From positions 38,666,233 to 38,730,232 of the forward strand of contig NC_054747.1 of the NCBI RefSeq assembly GCF_018143015.1: a stretch of DNA of 64,000 nt, given 5' to 3'. Under the pieces are notes generated by a model. The model was not told the origin of the DNA. It was given only the letters and a program-made list of their open reading frames with translations, and searched no databases. Within the stretch, counting starts at the first letter, position 1. The number at the start of each line of letters is the position of its first letter. A program made the translations under genes and the position numbers. Shown here piece after piece: positions 24,901 to 35,395 of the stretch. This DNA is from Lytechinus variegatus. Taxonomy: Eukaryota; Echinodermata; Echinoidea; Temnopleuroida; Toxopneustidae.

Positions 24901-27900
24901 ATCATCCTCATGAATACAAATATTCTTCTTTTTTTTTTACAAGTGCACACCTAGATACCAATCATGCACATAGCATTTTCATCATTTGAAAGCAGGATAA
25001 AAGAGCATTGTAGATTAAATTCCTTGCTCACGGGCATAGGTGCCGCGGCCGGGGATCGAACCCCGGGCTTTCCATGTATAGCCAGGCGCCGTAGACTACT
25101 CGGCCACGGCACCTCCACTATAATGAATATGAATATTGACACCAACGTGGAATTTTCTGGTTGATACAATATCCAAATCACAATAACCATTAATACAATC
25201 ATTTTATTCATCTCATCTACACATTTCATTTTCGTCTGGTGTTAAATGTATTTTCATTTTAACACTTGTTTTATGTTATCTATTTAGAATCCAGAACTGT
25301 CGGAAACAGTCCTGTAACGAGCCTTCTGTATAGTCATTCAAGCACTGCGAAATGTGGACAGTCGGAAGGTAAATGTTTTATTCATCAATTTTCAATTTAA
25401 CAAGTAATTGTAGATAATAAACATGTAATGTTGAGTGTTAGGTTTTTTCATTTTTAAAATCGCAATCTATAGATTATCTGTAATAGTTGAACGTTATTAT
25501 CAATACCATAACCATCTTGTAGATTAATGAAATGCCTCTGGCAGGGGAAAGAAATGAGCTCTCTTTTGGCTCTTCTTCACTCGGTACATACATGGGGTGT
25601 GAAACCTCGGCCCCGTCTTACTAAAAGTTGCGATGATGTGATCAATCAGAACAATGGACAGCCAACAACGTCATCATCTATTATTCATTTTTGTTCAACA
25701 TATTTTCTTAGTATGATGCCAATTCACGTATTCATTGTTTTCTTGAAAATTCACCGTGCTTCTTTATGTTTACAGAGGACATTGTGCAAATTTCCTGTAG
25801 AACAAATTATGTAACTCTTTTTTGAGACGGGACCCTGGCATGCTTGCATGATGTTAGGGAATAGAGCTGATGTCTTTGTAAAGCGTATAGTAGTTTTGTA
25901 ATCATTAAAGTGACTACCCAACGATGGGTTGTAGGAATCGTCACAGGAAAATATTAGGAAAAAAAATCAGAATTAACGGAATGCGTTCGTAAAATAAACA
26001 TTTTATTGATATCGTCCTTCTCTTTTAATAAACCCTCGAATCACTCAGATTTAATTTCAAGAAAAAAAAATGTTTATTAATATTTTTTCTCCGCTAGACT
26101 AATTAATGTGTTGTTTCCTTTTTTCATATTAAGATTGGAAGCCAGTACATACTGTTATTGTTGTTGGATGCTCGAGCTTCGTGCTTTTATTTGTCAGTGT
26201 TTGCGGTATCATCGGTTATAGAATGAAAATTGGTAAGTCATTGTTTTTTTAAGATGCCAGCTGAATGATAAGTGTCACATTTGACACAAGATAGTTCGTG
26301 TTGTCAAATCAAAAGCTTACATGCTTTACATTCGGACCTTGTAGGGTGCGGTCATATTCGGCTTTGGTAAAACGTTTTACATTTGAAGTTATACTAAACA
26401 TAAAAATAAAATAAATCATCGTGATCCATACAACAAAACTTACGCATTTCATATTTCATATTGGACAACATATGGAGCTGCTGCTCGTTTATGGCGTCAC
26501 AAATCCAAAATTTAGAATCCTAATACCTTTCTTCATATTTAATATTAAGCCGTCCCAATTTTGTTGTACTATAATTTTAAAACACATTTTTTGTTCAGGG
26601 CGAATTTCCCCAGCCGATTTTGACTCATATCCAATGTTTATAAATGGAAATATCAAGTTCAACAAGCACATCAGTGCACTTTAACGCAAAACTGCAATGA
26701 TAGATTAGAAGGGAACAAAATTTAGTTCGTTCATTATATTACAGGGAACTGAAGATGTTTTATATTATATATACAAGTATGTATTGATTAATATGTGCCA
26801 GATGACTCAATTTAAAATAAGTAATTGTTTAGTAATTACCGTTGTAAACTTTCAATGAAACGAGTCATTTTAACTGCCATGATGCTAAACCCACCTTTGA
26901 TTTTCTTTTTTGTTTTGCAACCTTCTTGAGAGTTTCTTTGTATCTGCGGTCTACATTTTCATATTTCACGATGCGCTATGTGTTAGATATTTACCATAAT
27001 GTCAACATTGTACAGCATTCCCCTTTCCAATCATCCGCTCATTTTGATGACTTATTTATTTGAAAAAAATATATTCACTGAGTTTACTCTGAATGTACAC
27101 AGTATTTTTTTTATCTTAAATATGAGTTCTCATGACTGTCTATTAATGACTCTCACGGATAACTCCTTGTATTACTTTCAAAATTGTTCTTTATATTGCA
27201 TGGAATGCAGACCGAGTTTCAATGACCACCAAACAACAGAAGGACTCGAACCAAGAACCCGCTCATGCTGATATTACCATGGTAAATAGAATTGGTAATA
27301 CCACTCCGTACAATATTGTTGATAAAATCATAACGATGAAGCTATTATTTCTTTACCGAGATTTTAAATAAAACAGAATGTATGCTTGAATAGAATCCAG
27401 TCTAGAATATCACCCATACCAAATTGTATAATCTTGTAGGGTTCGTAACATTTTATTATATGCAGATTGTACAATGGTAAATGAAAATGGCTATACCATT
27501 CCGTGTGACATTGTTGAATAAAAAACACAATTATAATTTATATGCTCACTGTATATTAATACAGCGGAATATAGATTATATAGATACGTTCAAAATCGTA
27601 TCACCTAATTACATTGTATATACATCATGAACATTATGCATCTACAACTTTTAAAGTGGTGTAAATCGAAACTCATTTGAGCTAAGTGGGCCATTAGATG
27701 TACATGTATATTTATATTTTTCTACAGCCATGCGAACTACTTAATTGTATTATTATTATTATTTTTCGCAAGAGCATATTGGTTTTGGTATAACAATATT
27801 TTTATATTTTAAATTCCAGGACAACTATTAAAGGTGTTACTCAGTAAATGTTTAAATCTTATACATGTTCATACATTTTCCTTATCTGCAGTCCAATTCT

Positions 27901-28233
27901 GGTGTTGGTGGAGATCCCGCTGTTTCCCGAAGTGATGTAGTTCCTAAGCAACCCATCCAGGATGCTCACGAATACATGGAGATGAAGCCAATATCTCTCC
28001 CAAGAATTCCATCCAATCATCAAACCAGTCCACTTGGTAACTCATCTTCTCTGAATCCAACACAGTCAGCATGTGATTCATCACTGCAAGCATGGCAAGG
28101 GAGTTCAACTTTAGATATTATACTAAATTCCTGTGACGTGGGATACATATCCTGTAATTCAGGTCCTGCAACATTTCCCCAGCAAAGAATTTCGCTGGAA
28201 AGTCCAGATTCGGTGATCACCACATATTTATGA
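21974..28233 (+). CDS. Ig-type transmembrane receptor, copy B (stop codon in first Ig exon)
   Basis: Eight exons join in phase: 21974-22022 (ATG, leader MWKLYFFTMGFVSCSV), 22709-22987 (first Ig-like), 23622-23987 (second Ig-like), 24590-24670 and 25288-25368 (duplicated stalk), 26134-26232 (transmembrane), 27211-27281 (juxtamembrane) and 27892-28233 (tail, TGA). They total 1368 nt, or 456 codons. All internal junctions up to the juxtamembrane exon are phase 1. TAG at 22882-22884 interrupts the first Ig exon in frame. The tail keeps HEYMEMK and TTYL, but the LYANS of copy A is replaced by AHADI. The gene is either a recent pseudogene, an allele with a null mutation, or expressed by skipping the 279-nt symmetric exon. 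It is a paralogue of 876-4115. Confidence 0.8.
22709..22987 (+). CDS. Copy B first Ig-like exon, with in-frame TAG
   Basis: The phase 1-1 exon has VTAGNDVTLQCPEID (B-strand Cys) and later TDESEYHLRVRR, where a V-type domain would normally show YxC. TAG at 22882 lies between these. The exon length is divisible by three, so skipping it preserves the frame. Confidence 0.65.
23622..23987 (+). CDS. Copy B second Ig-like exon (C2-like)
   Basis: This phase 1-1 exon of 122 codons shows the Ig core NKTLVCKTN, LEWVIPE and IELLCVVKN (Cys-Trp-Cys), with several NxS/T sites. An acidic DDDDDE loop precedes the last core strand. Confidence 0.75.
24590..24670 (+). CDS. Copy B stalk exon 1
   Basis: The 81-nt phase 1-1 exon encodes EPTNVGNSPITSLSYSHSN and on, Ser/Thr/Asn-rich. 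It is homologous to 25288-25368, including intron sequence on both sides (TTTTCGTCTGGTGTT upstream). Confidence 0.65.
24950..25113 (-). mobile_element. tRNA-derived SINE in copy B intron
   Basis: On the - strand it starts GGTGCCGTGGCCGAGTAGTC (A-box-like), with GGGGTTCGATCCCC (B-box-like) and a matching 3' GGCACC. The tail reads GAGCAAGGAATTTAATCTAC, of the kind seen in marine-animal SINEs. The anticodon arm does not pair, so a working tRNA gene is unlikely. It sits between the two duplicated stalk exons. Confidence 0.65.
25288..25368 (+). CDS. Copy B stalk exon 2
   Basis: The 81-nt phase 1-1 exon encodes ESRTVGNSPVTSLLYSHSS and on. It is the tandem duplicate of 24590-24670, about 700 bp away. 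Being symmetric, either or both may be included. Confidence 0.65.
26134..26232 (+). CDS. Copy B transmembrane exon
   Basis: The 99-nt phase 1-1 exon encodes VIVVGCSSFVLLFVSVCGII followed by GYRMKI, a single-pass helix with a basic inner flank. Confidence 0.8.
27892..28233 (+). CDS. Copy B tail exon with YMEM and TTYL
   Basis: After CTGCAG the frame reads SNSGVGGDPAVSRSDVV and ends SVITTYL. It is the same length as the copy A exon. Most changes are single residues, and the tyrosine motifs YMEM and GYIS are kept. Confidence 0.85.
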   Translation, partial: SNSGVGGDPAVSRSDVVPKQPIQDAHEYMEMKPISLPRIPSNHQTSPLGNSSSLNPTQSACDSSLQAWQGSSTLDIILNSCDVGYISCNSGPATFPQQRISLESPDSVITTYL

Positions 28234-28794
28234 CTTGTTTATTAATAAGGGTATTTGTAATAGTTACCATTATTTATATAGAAATGTCTTTTAGAGAGGC
28301 TGTGACCACATCACAAAAAAGTGAAAAAAATATTATTAGGGAACACACATTAAAAGACATTGAAATATGTCCGATGACGTAAGACAAATTAAACATAAAT
28401 TGGCAATCTATTTGTAATCTAGATTTTATAGCATAGTCAACGTGGACAAAATAAACATATATTTGTTTCTCCTTTTAAATATCAAAATCAATTCCTGGTC
28501 ATGAAATCCGTTTGTCTTCAAGAAACTGTCTCAAGATGATTGAAAAACAATCTTGAATAGAAATGGCTTAAAAGTCGTATATGCCTTAATAGTGTATATA
28601 AATTTATGCATTCTTCAAAATTTTACACTGCATTCGAGGGACAAATTACACTTTTCGCGTGGAAGAGTTTTGAGATACTTTGGAAAAGAAATGCTTGGTT
28701 TTAATTAATTCTTAGGAAGAAAAAGATAAATCAACTAATCAGTACCAGGAGTATAACAGTATACTTTCATCGGTAAACGGACCGGGCTTGACTT

Positions 28795-29245
28795 TGGGCC
28801 TTTTCAAACGAGAATCTTGAATCATTATTGCAATGGTGGTTACCTTTCACACGCTCACTCAAAAACTGATTTAAATTCAAATTCCCGAACGAAGGCGGTA
28901 TGTGTCATTGGTGACTTGTCAATCAAAACACTGCATCTTAAATATAAACTACGATGAGTGCATGAATTATCTATGTAAGTGTTTGATATGTCACGTCAGC
29001 TTTGCCCCAAAAAGATGATTTTAAGGTCAAGCCTTTCACGCGCAAAAATTCATACCGTAATTTGAGTGAAACTTAACTGAAATTCACCTCCGGAGTGAAA
29101 TTTGAATTCGTGATTGTGATTATCGTTCGTGATTCTAATCATATTCTAGTTTTGGTTTCAAAATTCGTCATTGGCCTTATTTTTCACTAAAATCATCATT
29201 CAAAACACGAAAGGGCGGTATGTTATTTTGATCTGTGTTTAAATC
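28795..29245. other. Insertion relative to the copy A flank
   Basis: About 450 bp lie here between GGTAAACGG and TAGTCAAATC. In copy A (about 4685-4750) only some 50 bp of other sequence separate them. The inserted DNA has GAATC and ATTCAC motifs in both orientations but no clean termini were found. Confidence 0.35.
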
Positions 29246-29833
29246 TAGGAATAGTCAAATCTACGATTAATGCACACACACATGTATTGTAATATCAACG
29301 TATATTCATTTCACATTTAGGCGTCAGTACAATTGTGAGACTCACAAATATTAACCAAACTGGTACCACTCCACAATTTAGAGCATATAGTACACAGCTA
29401 ATATTATGATTAATGATGACCAATTACATCTCAGACTTATGAAACAATCAAAATGTAATCAATAGTATGTCTGTGTATGAAGTGCTATTTTCATTCTGCT
29501 TTTGTGTTGGTTGTTTTTTATGTTGTTGTTATTTAGATTGGCTTGTTTTTTATATTTCTATTTAAGGGGTCAATAATTTCAGTTTATATTTACTTGCGTA
29601 ATACTGTTTTCATATTTCTAAGAATCTATGGCTCACCACTCTTACAAATACTTCACAAACTTGATTTGAGATAATGAACCCGAGTGTTTTCACGTTATGT
29701 TAGAATGCACAGCACCTAAATTAGTGAGAAAATTAATGTCACTTAACATGCATTCCAATACCCCCTCTCCCCTCCCCTTTCCCCGAAAAGTAGGGGCATG
29801 GAAGTGATGCTTGCACTTTGAGATGAGCATTAA

Positions 29834-30430
29834 AGGACGAGTCCACCCCAACAAAAAGCTGATTTGTAAAGAAAGAGAAAATCCAAACAAGCATAATACT
29901 GAAAATTTCATCGAAATCTGATGTAGAATAAGAAAGTTATAATATTTTAAAGTTTCGATTAATTTCACAAAACAGTTATATGCACATCCTGTTCGGTATG
30001 CATATGAGGGGACCGATGATATCATCCACTCACTATTTCTTTTGTATTTCATTACATGAAATATTTAGATTTTCTTGTCATTGTCATGTGAAACGAAGTT
30101 TCATTCCTCTCTGAACATGTGTAATTCCATTATTTTAACATTTTGTGGTTTAGGCAAGGAGGTCCTAATTGTCAAATTCGTAAAAATTGAACTATTGTAT
30201 AATTCGAACAATAAAAAACAAAAGAAATAGTGAGTGAGTGACATTAACAACTTTCTCATATGCATATCACTGAGTTCAGCATAGAACTGTTTTGTAAAAA
30301 ATAAACAAAACTTTAAAATGCCATAATTTTATTATTTAATATCCGATTTTGATGAAGTTTTCAGTGTTTTTCCATGTTTGATTTTTCTCTATTTATATAA
30401 ATCAACTGTTTTCTGGGGTGGACTTGACAT
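29834..30430. mobile_element. 597-bp TTAA-flanked miniature element
   Basis: Inverted ends AGTCCACCCCAACAAAAAGC and AGTCCACCCCAGAAAACAG are flanked by TTAA at 29830-29833 and 30431-30434. The copy A flank carries the unoccupied site (CATTAAGTTTCAGG, near 5530). It has no ORF. A TTAA target fits a piggyBac-type non-autonomous element. Confidence 0.8.
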
Positions 30431-30830
30431 TTAATTTTCAGGAAACAAAATATGTTAGCTTACAGAAAATATGCCATCGTGATAATTCTCGCCTTAAACA
30501 TAATTATAAACTTCACTTCAGGAAATGCTTGGTTGACCTCCTTACAACTCCTCTTGAAGGGGTGAGATATGATTCGCTTTCTGGAAATAGATGGTGCTTG
30601 AAAGTAATTGATTGATGGTTTCATAAGAAAACTCTTCATGGCCTTCAAGGTTTTGAAGTTTGTACAGATTTTAAATTTGACGTGTTTAACCCTTTCCCAA
30701 CCATTACCCAACTAAAAAGTCACTTAAAAGGTTCCCGGGAATATGCCAGGAATATAAAGTAGGTCTGACACTAATCGTTGCAAAATAAATGGAGGATCCT
30801 TCTGAGAGAAGGTGGCCTGTTTTATTGTTA

Positions 30831-32228
30831 CGTCAATTATATATAATTTGTTTGATTTTATTCCGTTTATTTTTGTGTTTCAAAGATAATACATTTTGCA
30901 TTATAGTGATCATTAGCGTATCCAGTATCAAGGATGATAGAGAAATGTAAGCATATTCGCATGCACATGAACCAACTATGTCAACGCATATTAAAACTGA
31001 CTAGAAAAATTGAATAATGATATAAAAGACAAAGAGAGAGAGAGAGAGAGGGATTTTTTACTGTATGGGTGTGTGTTGGGGTGTTAAGGGTCGTGGATGT
31101 GGGTGTGGGTGTGTGAGAGAGTGTGCATTGGCGTGGGAGGCTATAATTAGGCGTGTTTTGCAAGTATTATGCATGTGTGTGTGTCTGTAAATTTTAATGG
31201 TTGTCAAACTTACTAACGACCGATGACACTGTTAGTGTTACCAGCCTGAATATGCACTAATGAAGTCCGGCAAAGAATCATAGGAAAGTTTAATATAGTT
31301 ATCAAATCAAATGGGTCTCACTGATATAAAAAAAAAATAGGGGTACATTTTCAGTTTATTAAAACACCATCTACTTAATACACGGATAAGACTATAATTT
31401 TACATGATAAGGGAAACAATTTAATAGAAAAGAGACTTTTTTAGTATTATCTTTAATCTGGAAAACAGGGGACTGCCCCTTTTTCAAATAGAGATGGGGC
31501 TCAATGTTTCGAAGTAGCTGCAAAGCTTGGGATATTTTTTCGTTGAATTCTTGTTCTTGTCAGAGAAAGTGTCACAAATTCGGAAAATGCATCATCTTCT
31601 TGATGTTTAGCATGAACTTACCAAAAAAGTGCAAAATTACCATTTTTGGTAGATATGTTAAAAACAAAGATCGCTTGCTATTATTTTTGAAGAGACCATC
31701 GTTGGCAGCGCTACACGGGGCGGGACACATGATTTGTAAGTAGCAAACACAGACGGGACAGAGGGATAACGGTAAAACGATTAGTTTACACCAAAAAAGA
31801 GAGAGCGATCTGGGCCATGTTAATCTATAATGACCCCTCTTATGCTATCTATAGAAATAACATCACCTCAATTTCGAGGCCCCCCATCTTCACCAAAATA
31901 TTACAGCGCCACCATTGGTAAAATAGTTTCTTGGGTGTCCCTTTGTCAATGGTTTAGTCTGCTTTTTCCGATTTTTGTTTACATTGTTGAAGTAAATTTC
32001 TCTAGAGAAATTTAGAAAGTGGGTATCATCGACAAAACCATCAATAATACCCGCATGTCATGGAAGTGAAAAAAATAAAGCTATTCGAAAATGCAAATTC
32101 CTCCCTTTAGAATATTGTCGCTTTAAAAGTATGTATCTATTTTCTGATTAATTTAGTTGATGCTTTAAACGATTGGGAATATAAGAGGTCCCAGGAATCG
32201 AAACCAATCATACGCATATTTAGGCCTA
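30831..32228. other. Intergenic, simple sequence only
   Basis: A (GA)n tract lies at about 31033-31052, followed by GT-rich DNA to 31190. Nothing else was recognised before the next miniature element. Confidence 0.4.
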
Positions 32229-32232
32229 TTAA

Positions 32233-32717
32233 AGGGGAAGTTCACCCCGAAGAAAACTTTGTTGTAAAAATAGTAAAAAATATTGGTGAAGGTTTGAGGA
32301 AAATCCGTTAAAGAGTAGGAAAGTTATTAGAGTTCAAAGTTTTGGATTTGTGACGTCATAAACGAGCAGCTGCCCCATGTGTTCTGTAACATAAAAGGCA
32401 TGAATTTCAAATTTTGCTTGGTTCCTGATGACGTAATTTTGTTTTCTATTCATTATCGGGTGTGAAATGATTTGTCTATTGATATACAAAAGTTACAGTC
32501 AAAACCATTTTCAATTTTCTGAGAAAATGACATTTCATTGATTTTTTACCATTCGCTATGTAGGAATGCTGCTCGCATATGACGTCACAAATCAAATAAT
32601 TGAAATTCTAATAACTTTTTAATTATTTGATGAATTTTTCTCAAACCTTCGACAATATTTTTTATTATTTTTTCTGCTATTTTTACAATAAACTTTTTGT
32701 CAGGGTGAACTTCCCCT
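32233..32717. mobile_element. 485-bp TTAA-flanked miniature element
   Basis: The ends AGGGGAAGTTCACCCC and GGGTGAACTTCCCCT are inverted and flanked by TTAA at 32229-32232 and 32718-32721. The inner flanks are also loosely inverted. It is non-coding. Confidence 0.85.
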
Positions 32718-33052
32718 TTAATTGGTATTTACTCTCTCCCTATTCGCAAGAGTATTCAACCTGAAACAGTACATGTACTCAATCTGGTAGCTCTATTTTG
32801 ATTTATATCGCCCTCACTCGGTGAAAAAGAGTGTAGCTGAAAGAAACGGCTACGATGAGTTCATTAAACTGTATGAATATAGACAAAAAAAATATCTTAG
32901 CTCTTTAAAAGGATCTTTTGGCTCGGGAAAAAAAACAATAAACAAAAAATGTTCTGACGCTTTTGATGTTCCATGATCAAAGCCGGCAGGTCAAAAGGAA
33001 GGTAGGAACGTATTACAGATTTACATGAATACTTGTATTTACTAATGCTTAC

Positions 33053-33929
33053 CCCAGTCAGCAAAGTATCTGGGGCTCGTGTGGGTTATATATATATACA
33101 TATATATGGGCTCATCTGGGCTTGGATATGGCCCCATATGGGCAGCTCATATGGGGCCCATATGGGCTTTGTACCATCCAAACCATCCGGGGCCCATATG
33201 GGCCATGTGGGTTTCATATGGGGAAAATCTGGTCAAGCCCACATGAAACCCATGTAAACCCAACATGCCACATCTTGGCCCCGTATAAAAACAATACTGT
33301 GTTTTATGTGAGTCCTATGTGGGCCCCATGTAGGTTCATGATGTTTTAATCAATTAAAAAAATACATTAATTTGTGTCATTAAGGTGACTTTACAACCCA
33401 ATACTCTCATTCTTATCATTTTATCATCCCCTATAATCCTACATTCTAACCCTAAATCCAAATCCCATCCTAATTCTATTCTACACCTAACCACTGAACC
33501 TTGTTATTGACTTCTAAATATAGGCTACTTGACAGGCTATGGTTAATAACAGTTTTCAATGTTTAACCTTAAAAAAATTCTCCTGAAATTAAATGTTTCG
33601 ATTTTTAATTTTATGGTAATAAATTACATACTTTTCTGAAACTTTTCGTGGTGGAATCCTTGCATAAACATATTAATTGTTGTAGCTGTATTAGCTAAAA
33701 TTTTGGTCATTTACTGTTGTATTGAATATTCATGAGGGCAGTCCAGGTCGATCGATACTAATGATGCCACATGGCCCATAGATATCCCATATGGGGCCCA
33801 TATGTTTTTAGCCATATGGGTTTCAAGTGGGCCAGTCCATATGGGGATTATATGAGACCTATGGGCTCCATATGGCCAACATGAAACCAACATGGGTCCC
33901 ATATTGGCCCAGATACTTTGCTGACTGGG
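33053..33929. mobile_element. 877-bp element with perfect 22-bp inverted ends and CATATGGG arrays
   Basis: The left end begins CCCAGTCAGCAAAGTATC, and its exact inverse closes the element at 33908-33929. Both arms are dense in CATATGGG / CCCATATG words (33080-33340, 33770-33900), while the 400-bp core is AT-rich. No ORF and no clear target duplication. The superfamily was not determined. Confidence 0.75.
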
Positions 33930-34584
33930 ACCCGTTCGAAGAAATTTGACCAACATTTAAATGGAATTCTTAAAAACATAGAGCTGTTTGAAAATATACA
34001 TTAAACATCGTTTTAAAAATTCTCACAGAAGAGTGAACTCCTTTGAACGCTTCTTTTTCCTTTTCTATATAAATCTGTTCTCTGGTATAAGCTATCATCA
34101 CCGTGCGTCAATCAAATCAAATTAACTGTCAGTTTCATGTCAGCCGAAACAATAACTGTATCTGTTTAATTTATATTTTTCAGTCTTTATAGTTTGATAA
34201 AAAAAAGGGCAAGACGGGATCATGGGTGCGGACAATGACAAGCACAAACCTTAAATTGATAAAGTACAGTCATTTTCGACTGTGGAAGCATAGTACACAA
34301 GTTCCAAGTTCGAACTTAATATGTCAAACTTAGATTTTGAAATGTACAGTACACGACTACCATATGTGTGCCGTGATCTGAAATTGCGAACACCGCTAAG
34401 AATACCAATAAGGGTCTGTGCAGGCAGACTAAGCTCAAATGATCACTTCAACCGTAACGGCCTATTTACTTATTATAAAGCACTGACCTTCCTTCCACAA
34501 ATGAGGAACAATTCACATGAATTCAATGACTGCACCTCTGCTGGTTAGTACAAACTTGGTCAGTGGGAGAACGATGATCGGCCT

Positions 34585-35120
34585 CGCCCGGGGAGGGGGG
34601 GGGGGGCACTCAGTATATAATGCATAGTTGGTATGGGGGTTTGTGCCGCGGAGGGGACCCCCATTTTTACACCAAAATGTCCGTTCCAAGGCATAGCATT
34701 TTTTTCTTATTGAGAAAAAAGCCGCTCCAAGGCAAAGCATTTTGTTTTTGAGAAAAAAAGAAGAAAGAAATCCGCTCCAAAGCTTAGCATATTTTTGGTT
34801 ACGCCGTTCCGGTCGCATTGATCTGCTGCAATTTTGGTGAAAAGCGTCCGCCGAGCGCTGTCCGACCATCCTTTCAGTGCGAGCGCACCCAGCGGAGGCC
34901 GCGCTAGCTGCATCATTCACACATGACCGTTCCAGAGGGGTGCATACGCACGTACTCACACGCTGGCGATCCGTTCCAAGGACCCCCGTTTTCACAAAAT
35001 TGTCTGTTCCCAGGACCCTCCTTTTTACAATAAGCCCGCTCCAAGGCCCCCGTTTTTTGTCTCGCCCTCGGCACACCCCTACCACTTTTTTGGTCGAGCG
35101 CCCCGGCCTGCGGCCTTGTC
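34585..35120. repeat. GC-rich dispersed repeat
   Basis: A G-run near 34595 is followed by repeated CCGTTCCAAGGCATAGCA-type blocks (about 34680, 34728, 34768) and later CCGTTCCAAGGACCCC-type blocks to 35060. Its base composition differs sharply from the AT-rich surroundings. Apparent reading frames here are low-complexity and not credible. It lies just upstream of the UGT gene. Confidence 0.5.
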
Positions 35121-35395
35121 GCATCTCGTAGCTATACTATCATGACTATAATCACGGTTGTATAGGGTTCATATTTATGTATTTACCAGGGAGCTGGGGA
35201 AAACGGAAGGAAAGCACCACCCGCCTACAAGCAACGGACTTCAGTCAGATTGATAATTATACCGGGTTTTTTTATCAGAGTCTCCATGATGACACTGTGT
35301 TGGTTCATACAAACATCATGATTACACTCCTTATTTGATGTTTGAGACATCTACCTGGAGCACGTAGACCGTCCGCTCATGGAGAAAGCGAGACA

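Larger units (their letters stand above)
28373..30830 (+). repeat. 3' flank of copy B, paralogous to 4272-5910
   Basis: Non-coding sequence in the same order as the copy A flank, lengthened by two insertions (about 28795-29245 and 29834-30430). No gene was seen. Confidence 0.7.

Noticed and set aside
25036-25110. A tRNA gene on the - strand
   Set aside because: Acceptor and T-arm-like segments are present, but the anticodon arm does not pair and a SINE tail follows, so it is a SINE head.
33420-33500. Interstitial telomere-like CCCTAA words
   Set aside because: Only scattered words inside the core of the 877-bp element; no tandem TTAGGG array.
34513-35124. Long open frames on both strands in the GC-rich region
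   Set aside because: They are composed of repeated CCGTTCC-type blocks and low-complexity runs; no domain or splice support.
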